This document shows, in pieces, positions 55,473-62,425 of a DNA stretch of 64,000 nucleotides (its first letter is position 1; every line of letters begins with the position of its first letter). The translations under genes and the position numbers were made by a program. This DNA comes from Vreelandella glaciei (lineage in GTDB: Bacteria; Pseudomonadota; Gammaproteobacteria; Pseudomonadales; Halomonadaceae), in assembly GCF_013415125.1 (NCBI RefSeq), contig NZ_JACCDE010000016.1, positions 53,732-117,731 on the forward strand. The letters run 5' to 3'. The notes beneath the pieces are model-generated. The model was not told the DNA's origin. It was given only the letters and a program-made list of their open reading frames with translations, and ran no database searches.

Positions 55473-56792
55473 TTAACTGTCCGCCACTGGCACCATCAGG
55501 CGAGCGGTAAACCCGCCCCCTGCCGGGCTGGCAAACGCCACTTCGCCATCGAATCGTTCAGCGATTGCCGCGACAATCGCCAGCCCCAGCCCGCTTCCCT
55601 GCTGTTTGCTGGCGCGCCAGAAGCGTTGCGTCAGTTGTTTGAGCGTCGCGTCATCGACGCCAGAGCCCTGGTCGCTGACGCTGAAGGTAAGAAAGCGCTG
55701 CCCGTGCTCCCACTGCGCCTCCAGCGTTACGGGCGTTTCCGGCGGCCCATGGTGCAGCGCGTTATCGAGCAAATTGCGTAGCGCGGTAATCGCTAGCTCA
55801 CGAGGCATGGCCAGGGTGGTCTCTGGCCAGCCAACGGGCACCACAAAGCGGCCAGAGTGACTGTGGTGGCAATCCGCCAGGGCACACTCGGCCACATCGG
55901 CAACACGGCTTACCTCGCCATCATCAAACCGGGCACGCCCTTCTACCCGTGCCAGAGTCAGCAGCTGATCAAGAGTTGAACTCAGCCGCACCACGCCCTC
56001 TTCCGCCTGATTGAGCGATGCCTTCGCCGCTTCCCCTTCAACGCGGCGGGCAACTTGCAGGTGGGTCTTGATGGCCGTCAGCGGCGTGCGCAGCTCGTGC
56101 GCGGCGTCATTGGTAAAGCGCTGTTCGCGGATAATGGTTTGCTGCACCCTCGCCAACAGCGCGTTAAGCGTTGTAATGAGGGGCCGGATCTCTTTTGGCA
56201 AGCCGTAAGTAGCCACCGGGGCCAGCGCATCCGGATGGCGGTTGGCAAGCGACTCTCGCAGCCGTGTCAGCGGTGCCAGCCCACGCCAGATGCCTAGCCA
56301 CAGCGCCACCATGCTGCCCACCAGCGCCACCACAAACGGCACCACCGCCACCCGAATAACACCGCTGAGCAGTATGTTCCTTTCATCCATCCGGTCGGCG
56401 GTGGTAATCACGATGCCATTGCGCTCGTAGGTGAAGACCCGCCAGGTCACATCGCCAGCCTGGCGATAAGTGTGCCCGCCCTCTCCCGGTGCCAGCACAT
56501 CGTCCATATCAGCATGGGTGCGCGCCATGACCTCGCCTTGGGGGGAATGCACCTGGCAGGCCAGCCCTTCAATAGAGGGAATGGAGAGCACTGGATGCTC
56601 GGCGTTCGCCCATACATCAAGGGGAAGCTGCAAAACCAGCCCAGCCACCATCCGTGCCGACTGCGCCAGGCGTTGGTCCAGGGTTTCTACAAATTTGTCT
56701 TCCAGGTCACGCATCAGCCACGCCGCGGCGATACCCCATAGCAACGCCAGGGTGAGCCCCAGGGTGAGCAGTAAGCGCGCGCGTAAACTCAT
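55473..56792 (-). CDS. Two-component sensor histidine kinase (QseC-like)
   Basis: A 439-residue inner-membrane kinase. First membrane segment is at about 8-27, a periplasmic sensor region of about 115 residues follows, and the second membrane segment lies at about 146-168 with a short HAMP-like linker. The phospho-His is 232 in NDAAHELRTPLTAIKTHL. The ATPase has LLDNALHHG, VSDQGSGVDD and GSGLGLAIVAAI. The sensor domain has no recognisable ligand motif. It overlaps its response regulator gene by four bases and is followed directly by tsdBA, suggesting that it controls thiosulfate or redox functions. Confidence 0.92.
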   Translation of the reverse strand: MSLRARLLLTLGLTLALLWGIAAAWLMRDLEDKFVETLDQRLAQSARMVAGLVLQLPLDVWANAEHPVLSIPSIEGLACQVHSPQGEVMARTHADMDDVLAPGEGGHTYRQAGDVTWRVFTYERNGIVITTADRMDERNILLSGVIRVAVVPFVVALVGSMVALWLGIWRGLAPLTRLRESLANRHPDALAPVATYGLPKEIRPLITTLNALLARVQQTIIREQRFTNDAAHELRTPLTAIKTHLQVARRVEGEAAKASLNQAEEGVVRLSSTLDQLLTLARVEGRARFDDGEVSRVADVAECALADCHHSHSGRFVVPVGWPETTLAMPRELAITALRNLLDNALHHGPPETPVTLEAQWEHGQRFLTFSVSDQGSGVDDATLKQLTQRFWRASKQQGSGLGLAIVAAIAERFDGEVAFASPAGGGFTARLMVPVADS

Positions 56793-57505
56793 AGCTGGTC
56801 CTTATATAGCCGACCCTTATAAGGCGTGCCCGCCAAGTGCACCGCCTCAGGCTTGCCCAGCCGATAGCCAAGCCCGCGCACCGTTTCGATCACTCCGCTC
56901 CCGAGCTTGCGGCGCAGATGGTGAATATGCACATTCAGCGCATTGCTCTCGACATCATCATTCATGCCATAAAGGCTGTCTTTGAGCTGATCGGCCGACA
57001 GTACGCTACGCGGCGATTGTAGGAAGGTTTCCAGCAGCACCAGCTCACGGCGAGACAGTGAGATCAGTTGCCCTTCGACATACACTTCGCGGGCGGCGGG
57101 ATCTAACGCGAGGGCTCCATGGGAAATCATGCCGCTGCTGCGCCCTGCCACACGGCGCAGCAGAGCGTGCAGGCGCGCAACTAATTCATCCAGATCGAAG
57201 GGCTTGACCAGATAGTCATCGGCACCGCCCTGCAGGCCATCCACTCGGTCTCGCACGGTATCTCTTGCGGTTAACACTAGCACCGGCACATCGACGCCCT
57301 GCTCACGCCACTCGGCCAACAGCTGCAGGCCATCGCCATCCGGCAAGCCACGGTCAAGGATGACCACATCACTAGTGACTGTTCGCATCGATTGGCGAGC
57401 GGCGTTGAGCGTGGAGACGTGGTCGACGACAAAATCGAAGGTCATTAATCCAGAGCGGATACCCGATGCCACCAGCGGGTCATCTTCAATCAGCAAGACG
57501 TGCAT
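56789..57505 (-). CDS. OmpR-family response regulator
   Basis: A 238-residue regulator. The receiver starts MHVLLIEDDPLVASGIRSGL, with phospho-Asp about residue 51 in VVILDRGLPDGDG and Lys in YLVKPFDLDELVARL. A winged-helix DNA-binding domain follows (about 130-225, ISLSRRELVLLETFL...NALNVHIHHLRRKLG...IETVRGLGYRL). ATG at 57505 has AAGGAA ahead and begins the conserved sequence. First gene of the regulator-kinase-tsdB-tsdA unit. Confidence 0.94.
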   Translation of the reverse strand: MHVLLIEDDPLVASGIRSGLMTFDFVVDHVSTLNAARQSMRTVTSDVVILDRGLPDGDGLQLLAEWREQGVDVPVLVLTARDTVRDRVDGLQGGADDYLVKPFDLDELVARLHALLRRVAGRSSGMISHGALALDPAAREVYVEGQLISLSRRELVLLETFLQSPRSVLSADQLKDSLYGMNDDVESNALNVHIHHLRRKLGSGVIETVRGLGYRLGKPEAVHLAGTPYKGRLYKDQL

Positions 57506-57560
57506 AACGGTTTCCTTTTTATTACCTGACAGCATGACGGCCACGCATTAACCCAGCGTT

Positions 57561-57599
57561 AAGAAAACAAAACGCCCTTGCAGTAAAGGCAAGGGCGTT
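57561..57599 (-). terminator. Rho-independent terminator after the YeeE/YedE pair
   Basis: An 11-bp perfect stem AACGCCCTTGC / GCAAGGGCGTT with a 7-base loop is followed on the minus strand by TTTGTTTTC, 31 bases after the stop at 57631. It separates the persulfide/YeeE genes from the two-component/tsd unit. Confidence 0.85.
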
Positions 57600-57630
57600 A
57601 GCAGCAGCAGCCATATAAGTCCGACTTATA

Positions 57631-58050
57631 TTAGCCGAGCCTTTTGGCGGCAAACCACCCCAGCACCATCGTCACCAGCATGGCCGCTAGCGGTAGTGAT
57701 ACACCGCCAATAGAGGCGATCGCAGGCCCAGGGCAGTAGCCGGAAAGCCCCCAGCCAATGCCAAACAGGGCTGCGCCGCCCAGCAACTTGCCATCCAGCT
57801 CCTGTTTAGTCGGTAGCTGAAAGACGCCACCCAACAGGGGTGCCGAACGCTTGAATACCAGCCGATAGCCGATAAAGGTGGTCACCACGGCCCCGCCAAG
57901 CACAAACATCAGCGTCGGGTCCCAGGCGCCCGCTACATCTAAAAACCCCAGCACTCGTGCTGGGTCGGTCATGCCGGAAATTGCCAAACCCAAACCAAAC
58001 ATCAGCCCCGCCGCATAACCAGCCGCTGTTTTCATCGCGTTCCTGTTCAT
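57631..58050 (-). CDS. YeeE/YedE-family transporter half (second)
   Basis: A small integral membrane protein of about 139 residues with four hydrophobic segments and the motif GLSGYCPGPAIASIG, which holds the conserved Cys of DUF395 (YeeE/YedE, TsuA-like) proteins. Family members move thiosulfate or other sulfur species; half-size proteins work as pairs. The start is uncertain: ATG codons at 58065 (overlapping the previous stop), 58050 (AGGAG ahead) and 58035 (AGGA ahead). The region is a near-duplicate of the 15 bases that hold ATG plus ribosome site. I chose 58050. Confidence 0.82.
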   Translation of the reverse strand: MNRNAMKTAAGYAAGLMFGLGLAISGMTDPARVLGFLDVAGAWDPTLMFVLGGAVVTTFIGYRLVFKRSAPLLGGVFQLPTKQELDGKLLGGAALFGIGWGLSGYCPGPAIASIGGVSLPLAAMLVTMVLGWFAAKRLG

Positions 58051-58061
58051 GACACTCCTGT

Positions 58062-58529
58062 TCATTGCACACCGCCTAGGCCTAACAGATGGCGCGAGAT
58101 ATAAACGGTCACTAGCGCCGTCAGCAAAAACATACCGGTGGCTGCCATGGAGCGTGGCGCCAAGCGTGCCAGACCACATACGCCATGCCCACTGGTGCAA
58201 CCGCTGCCAAGCCCTGTGCCCACACCCACCAGCAAGCCGGCCACCAACATCAATCCGACACCACCGGCTGGCGCGCCAATCACCTCACCCGGGCTTCCTG
58301 CCACGTTTCCCAAGCCGCCACCTAACGCCATAAGCAGAAGCGGGCCGCTAATCAGCCCTAATAGAAAAGCCACTCGCCAAGTGCTATCGCCCTTGGGGCG
58401 TTGGGTTATCAAGTTGCCCACGATGCCACTGATGCCCGCGATACGCCCCAGCGTTGCCATTAGCCAGGTGGCGGAAAGTCCGATCAACACACCCCCAACC
58501 AGCCCTTGTAAACCTGCTGTCCAATCCAC
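58062..58529 (-). CDS. YeeE/YedE-family transporter half (first)
   Basis: A 155-residue membrane protein with four to five hydrophobic segments. It carries LGSGCTSGHGVCGLARLAPRS, the hallmark of YeeE/YedE sulfur transporters with its two cysteines. It forms a pair with the next gene, the layout of the operon controlled by BigR in Xylella and Agrobacterium (beta-lactamase-like hydrolase plus two DUF395 genes). GTG at 58529 is chosen for AAGGAG six bases upstream; an ATG at 58550 is possible. It follows the persulfide-dioxygenase-like gene by 29 bases. Confidence 0.85.
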   Translation of the reverse strand: MDWTAGLQGLVGGVLIGLSATWLMATLGRIAGISGIVGNLITQRPKGDSTWRVAFLLGLISGPLLLMALGGGLGNVAGSPGEVIGAPAGGVGLMLVAGLLVGVGTGLGSGCTSGHGVCGLARLAPRSMAATGMFLLTALVTVYISRHLLGLGGVQ

Positions 58530-58558
58530 TGGTGACTCCTTAGATCGCATTTAAACCG

Positions 58559-59425
58559 TTAGAAAAAATTAATCGGCACTTTGAGATAGACAGTGCCGTT
58601 CTCTTCCGCCGGAGGCAGCTCCCCTGCACGCATATTGACCTGCACCGAAGGAATGATGAGCCGTGGCATGCCTAAGGTGGCATCGCGCTCGGTGCGCATC
58701 TTCACAAACTCGTCTTCGCTGATGCCTTCATGAACATGGACATTCTCACTGCGCTGTTCCGCTACGCTGGTTTCATGCTGAAAGGTATCGCGGCCGGGGG
58801 CTTTGTAGTCGTGGCATAAGAACAGCCGCGTCTGCTCGGGAAGCGCCAGCACTTTTTGAATAGAGTGATAAAGAGTGCGCGCATCGCCGCCGGGAAAGTC
58901 ACACCGCGCGGTGCCATAATCCGGCATAAACAGCGTATCGCCTACAAAAGCGGCATCGCCCACTACGTAGGTTAAACAGGCGGGCGTATGCCCTGGGGTG
59001 TGCAGCACATGGCCCTGTAATTGGCCAATGGTGAACGTATCCCCTTCTTCGAACAGCGCATCAAATTGGCTGCCATCCCGAGCAAATTCGGTACCCGCGT
59101 TGAACGCCTTGCCGAAGATCTCTTGCACCTTGACTATTTTTGCACCAATGCCGGTTTTGCCCCCTAGTTGCTCATGCAGATAGGGGGCTGCCGAGAGGTG
59201 GTCGGCATGCACATGAGTCTCCAAAATCCAGGCGACGTCAAGTTGGTGTTCGCGAACAAAGGCGATGATGTTGTCAGCTGAACGCACATCCGTTCGCCCT
59301 GCGGCATAATCAAAGTCGAGTACCGAATCTATGATCGCGCAGGCGCGGCTGTCGGGATCTTGAACGACATAGCTAAAGGTGTTCGTGGGCTCATCAAAAA
59401 AGGGTGTAACGATTGGGCGTTGCAT
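58559..59425 (-). CDS. Persulfide dioxygenase-like MBL-fold protein (ETHE1/Blh group)
   Basis: A 288-residue metallo-beta-lactamase-fold enzyme. Metal motif ETHVHADHLSAAPYL (His 71, 73, Asp75, His76), GHTPACLTYVVGDAAFVGDTLFMPDYGTARCDFPGG and LFLCHDYK supply the iron ligands seen in ETHE1 and in Blh of the BigR operon. These oxidise glutathione persulfide to sulfite plus glutathione, detoxifying sulfide. The two YeeE/YedE genes follow in the same direction, supporting a sulfur role. An inverted repeat (59503-59541) lies about 80 bases upstream. No bigR-type gene is adjacent. Confidence 0.9.
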   Translation of the reverse strand: MQRPIVTPFFDEPTNTFSYVVQDPDSRACAIIDSVLDFDYAAGRTDVRSADNIIAFVREHQLDVAWILETHVHADHLSAAPYLHEQLGGKTGIGAKIVKVQEIFGKAFNAGTEFARDGSQFDALFEEGDTFTIGQLQGHVLHTPGHTPACLTYVVGDAAFVGDTLFMPDYGTARCDFPGGDARTLYHSIQKVLALPEQTRLFLCHDYKAPGRDTFQHETSVAEQRSENVHVHEGISEDEFVKMRTERDATLGMPRLIIPSVQVNMRAGELPPAEENGTVYLKVPINFF

Positions 59426-59502
59426 TGCTGCCTCCCATTAGTGGTAATCGCATTCTCATGCTTTAAAGACAGCATAGTGCATTACAGGTTCTATCGTTAG
59501 AC

Positions 59503-59541
59503 TATTTTTGAATATTACAGCAGCTACTATTCAAAAAAATA
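59503..59541. promoter_or_regulatory. Inverted repeat upstream of the persulfide dioxygenase gene
   Basis: TATTTTTGAATA (59503-59514) and TATTCAAAAAAATA (59528-59541) form a near-perfect inverted repeat around a 13-base centre. The position, about 80 bases ahead of the start, suits an operator or a promoter-proximal activator site. No matching regulator is identified. Confidence 0.45.
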
Positions 59542-59635
59542 AGAGTGATACACCAAACAGCATTTATGAGACATTTCGCTCATCTCTATCCTGTTTAGGC
59601 CGATAGTAACGACATAGGGGCAGAACTCTTCAATG

Positions 59636-59674
59636 ACAAAAAAGCCAGCTACCGGTGGGTAGCTGGCTTTTTTT
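59636..59674 (-). terminator. Bidirectional rho-independent terminator after gpgS
   Basis: A perfect 13-bp stem AAAGCCAGCTACC / GGTAGCTGGCTTT with a 4-base loop has T-runs on both strands. It lies 20 bases after the gpgS stop (minus strand). Confidence 0.9.
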
Positions 59675-59693
59675 CATTATGCAGTCTGTGGGG

Positions 59694-60914
59694 TTAAACC
59701 TTACCTTGATTATCCAGCTCGACCGCCTCGTGCATGCGGGTAAGTAAGTCAGGTGCGGCCGCCTGTACCCGGTTCCAACTGGGAATAAAGGGCCGTTCTC
59801 TGGGGTTATCCAGGAAAAGGTTGCCTGCTTCGAGCAAATTACTGGCAAATAGCTCAACCGCCTGCTCCTCACTATGGCGATCAAGGCTCAGACCATTCAT
59901 CGTGGCATCGTGGTCGTAGGCCTCGATCAAATCCAATGCGAAGCGGTAGTAAGTCGCCTTGAGCGTGCGGAAATCTTCGCTGCTAAAGGTAATCCCCTGA
60001 GTGGCTAATTTTCGATACAGCGCTTTTGAGATATCCAAACTCATCCGGTTTAAGCCACCGTTGGGATCATCTTCACTAACCGGTTGATGCTTGTGGTCGT
60101 AGGCATCGGCAATATCGACTTGGCAGAGCTGGCGCAGTGAGTAGTTACGCTGCAGCTCCGATAGCACACCGATTTCCAGCCCCCAATCAGCGGGGATACG
60201 AATGCCTTCCAGCACTTCGCTACGCATCGCAAACTCACCCGAAAGTGGATAACGGAAGCTATCCAAGTAGTCAAGATAGGGCAGCGGCCCACAGACGGTT
60301 TTCAGCGCCCGCAGCAACGGCGTAACTAACAACCGAGAAACCCGGCCATTTAGCTTGCCTTCCGCAATGCGGGGATAATAGCCTTTGCAAAAACTGTAGT
60401 TGAAATTGGGGTGGGCCACCGGGTACATCAACCGTGCCAGCAGGCCACGCTCGTAGGTGAGAATATCGCAATCGTGCAGCCCGACCACCGTCGAGCGCCC
60501 AGATGACAACATATACCCTGCGCAGTACCACACATTGCGTCCTTTGCCTGGCTCCAACGCCCCTAGCCCATGCTCTCCCAGTTCCGCATCGAGCGCTTTC
60601 AGGCGCGGGCCATCGTTCCATAAAATGCGCGTATGCTGCGGCAGACGCGAGAAAAATTCGCGTGCGTATAAAAACTGTTCGCGGTCGGCTCGATCCAGGC
60701 CAATAACAATCTCGCTGAGGTAAGGGACCTTAACCAGTTCATCAACAATCGCTGAAAGCGCAGGTCCTTCCAATTCGGAAAAAAGCGACGGTAGAATCAA
60801 GCCCATCGGCCGCCGTCGGGAAAATTGGCATAGCTCCTCTTCAAGTGCCTCGACTGAACGCTTAGTCAGGTTATGGAAGTCGGTAATAATCCCATTTTGA
60901 TGAAAGTCACTCAT
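59694..60914 (-). CDS. gpgS: Glucosyl-3-phosphoglycerate synthase (GT81)
   Basis: A 406-residue cytoplasmic transferase that joins glucose from a nucleotide sugar to 3-phosphoglycerate. Features: LILPSLFSELEGPALSAIVDEL, IVIGLDRADREQF, PGKGRNVWYCAGYML, the metal motif HDCDIL (148-150), FNYSFCKGYYPR, YPLSGEFAMRSEVL and GLEIGVLSEL, which match GpgS rather than mannosyl-type enzymes. Together with the phosphatase 50 bases upstream it makes glucosylglycerate, a charged compatible solute that accumulates under salt stress with nitrogen limitation. A GH13 phosphorylase for its breakdown may be at 50134-51900. Confidence 0.9.
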   Translation of the reverse strand: MSDFHQNGIITDFHNLTKRSVEALEEELCQFSRRRPMGLILPSLFSELEGPALSAIVDELVKVPYLSEIVIGLDRADREQFLYAREFFSRLPQHTRILWNDGPRLKALDAELGEHGLGALEPGKGRNVWYCAGYMLSSGRSTVVGLHDCDILTYERGLLARLMYPVAHPNFNYSFCKGYYPRIAEGKLNGRVSRLLVTPLLRALKTVCGPLPYLDYLDSFRYPLSGEFAMRSEVLEGIRIPADWGLEIGVLSELQRNYSLRQLCQVDIADAYDHKHQPVSEDDPNGGLNRMSLDISKALYRKLATQGITFSSEDFRTLKATYYRFALDLIEAYDHDATMNGLSLDRHSEEQAVELFASNLLEAGNLFLDNPRERPFIPSWNRVQAAAPDLLTRMHEAVELDNQGKV

Positions 60915-60964
60915 GCGCTTGCCTCCCTGGATTCATGGAACGGTTCTCAAATACCGAACTGTTC

Positions 60965-61906
60965 TCAAATAACAACAGCATCATCTTTCTCCGCCGTCGC
61001 TAAACGGCGGTCGTCTCGCCCCCACCAGTGGGCAACCCCCTCTGCCCAGCCGGTCGGCCCTGTTGCTTCCGTGCGATATAGCGAAGTATTACGCGGCTCT
61101 ACGACTAAGTTGTGACAACCGCGGATGACGACGGCTTGATCAACCGCTTCAAGCATAGAGATATCGTTCGGTCCATCACCCAGCCCTAACGAGAGAGGCG
61201 TGCGGCCTCTTAATGCCGTAAAACGTTTCACTAACCACTCTACTGCACTGCCTTTATCCGCCGAGCGCCCCATAACATGCCAAAAACGCCCGCCTTGTGT
61301 TAGCTGTAGGCCATCCCCCTCCAGAGCAGCACGAAACGTCTCTAATGCTGAGTCACTGTCTTTCCATAACAACGGCTCACTGCCTTCCCGCTGCCGCGCA
61401 TCACGGGCGCGGGGCTCGTCCAATCCAGTCAGCTCCATGACGTCCTGCACACTCAGCTCACCCATTCGGGTAAATTGAAACCCCAGGCGCTCGCGCCACA
61501 CCTTTAAGCGCGCACGAATAAAGCCAACATCCACCCCTGGGTGTTTAATCACAACGCCATCGCGACCGCTACCAGGGCGGTCTAACCGCGCATGGCACCA
61601 ACCTGGCGGCAGGCCAATCACCGCTCCATTCTCAGCGATAAAAGGCGTACCCGTCAGGCCCAACGCTTCGCGCAGCGGAATCAACTCCGCACGGGTTTTA
61701 CTGGTGACCGGAATGACCGGCACACCCATTTGTTTTAAACGAGCAAGCCACGGCGCGGCGGGACTAAAGTCATAACTATGGTGATCCAGCAGCGAGCCAT
61801 CTAAATCGGTCACTACCAGACGCGGCTGAAACGCTGGGTCTACCGGCGATGGTGACGGAGAAGGCGACGGAGAAAGCGGCGCTGAAAACTGATTGGATTC
61901 CGGCAT
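60965..61906 (-). CDS. gpgP: Glucosyl-3-phosphoglycerate phosphatase (MpgP-like HAD-IIB)
   Basis: A 313-residue HAD hydrolase of the mannosyl/glucosyl-3-phosphoglycerate phosphatase group. Motif I VVTDLDGSLLDHHSYDF (nucleophile Asp near residue 34), PVIPVTSKTRAEL, FIAENGAVIGLPPGW, QGGRFWHVMGRSADKGSAVEWL and LGLGDGPNDISMLEAVD (acidic metal site). A Ser-Pro dipeptide repeat lies at about residues 12-21. ATG at 61906 has GAGG seven bases upstream; an ATG nine codons earlier is less likely. It removes the phosphate to give glucosylglycerate. First gene of the gpgP-gpgS unit, with a sigma-54-like promoter upstream. Confidence 0.87.
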   Translation of the reverse strand: MPESNQFSAPLSPSPSPSPSPVDPAFQPRLVVTDLDGSLLDHHSYDFSPAAPWLARLKQMGVPVIPVTSKTRAELIPLREALGLTGTPFIAENGAVIGLPPGWCHARLDRPGSGRDGVVIKHPGVDVGFIRARLKVWRERLGFQFTRMGELSVQDVMELTGLDEPRARDARQREGSEPLLWKDSDSALETFRAALEGDGLQLTQGGRFWHVMGRSADKGSAVEWLVKRFTALRGRTPLSLGLGDGPNDISMLEAVDQAVVIRGCHNLVVEPRNTSLYRTEATGPTGWAEGVAHWWGRDDRRLATAEKDDAVVI

Positions 61907-62000
61907 GGCACTACCTCTATTCGGTCTTAGCACATCGTCAAGACAGTAGCCTGCGATGCCCTATGGCGATGACCAACGAGTAGTTGGCTATGAAAAGGAT

Positions 62001-62018
62001 AGCAAGTTATAAGCCAAA
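62001..62018 (-). promoter_or_regulatory. Sigma-54-like promoter for gpgP-gpgS
   Basis: On the minus strand TTTGGCTTATAACTTGCT contains TTGGC and TTGCT with GG and GC exactly 10 bases apart, a good match to the RpoN consensus. Predicted transcription start is near 61990, giving a leader of about 84 bases before the ATG at 61906. Confidence 0.6.
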
Positions 62019-62111
62019 TCAGAGAAGTGTAGCTTTAGCAGGGGGTTACCGGGGATTTTTAGATTTTTATGGCGCACCACACTCCCAAGCACCAAAAGGA
62101 AGCAGCCTGAA

Positions 62112-62128
62112 TGCACCAAAATAATGCA
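62112..62128. promoter_or_regulatory. NtrC-like enhancer site
   Basis: TGCACCAAAATAATGCA matches 12 of the 14 defined positions of the NtrC consensus TGCACCA-N3-TGGTGCA. Its centre is about 130 bases upstream of the predicted sigma-54 start of gpgP, a usual enhancer distance. Two more GCACCA half-sites lie at 62073-62079 and 62088-62094. Confidence 0.5.
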
Positions 62129-62204
62129 TGGAACACAATAGTGCACTGTCGCACCGATACCCATTAAAAAAATGAGACAAAACTTTAAAAAACTGAGACA
62201 GCAC

Positions 62205-62232
62205 TTGGCAACGCCTCATAAATAGCTATACT
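62205..62232 (+). promoter_or_regulatory. Sigma-70-like promoter of candidate small RNA
   Basis: TTGGCA (62205-62210) and TATACT (62227-62232), each 5/6 to consensus, are separated by 16 bases; the expected start is near 62239. Confidence 0.6.
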
Positions 62233-62238
62233 CAAATT

Positions 62239-62334
62239 GTAACCACTGGTGGTCTTGTATACCCCTCACCTGATGCCAGTGGGCTGCAGTGAACCAAGCC
62301 CTTTCATGCCCGCCTCCCCCGGCGGGTTTTTTTT
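62239..62334 (+). ncRNA. Candidate small RNA with own promoter and terminator
   Basis: About 96 bases run from the predicted start after the sigma-70-like promoter to a perfect intrinsic terminator (CCCGCC-TCCCCC-GGCGGG followed by eight T, 62309-62334). The body contains complementary CCACTGG and CCAGTGG segments that can pair around the middle, and a GGGCT...AGCCC hairpin just before the terminator. There is no convincing reading frame. It does not match 6S, SRP RNA, Spot 42 or Rsm/Csr RNAs as I know them. It is divergent from gpgP and convergent with glyA. Confidence 0.55.
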
Positions 62335-62355
62335 ATGCGCTGCCACAACAGAGAC

Positions 62356-62391
62356 AAAAAACGGGTGGCCCGCATGGGTCACCCGTTTTTT
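62356..62391 (-). terminator. Bidirectional rho-independent terminator of glyA
   Basis: An 11-bp stem ACGGGTGGCCC / GGGTCACCCGT (one G-T pair, loop GCAT) is flanked by A6 and T6, so it works on both strands. It lies 35 bases after the glyA stop. Confidence 0.9.
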
Positions 62392-62425
62392 GGGCTGTCC
62401 TTAGCCAGGAGAATCGCTATAGCTA

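Larger units (their letters stand above)
61907..62425. other. Regulatory region between gpgP and glyA
   Basis: About 520 bases with no protein gene. From left to right it holds the gpgP leader, a sigma-54-like promoter (minus strand), an NtrC-like site with nearby GCACCA half-sites, an A-rich stretch, a sigma-70 promoter and candidate small RNA on the plus strand, and the bidirectional glyA terminator. Confidence 0.6.

Noticed and set aside
62205..62225. TTGGCA as the -24 part of a sigma-54 promoter for the small RNA
   Set aside because: No GC at the required 10-base distance after GG; a sigma-70 reading with TATACT fits better.
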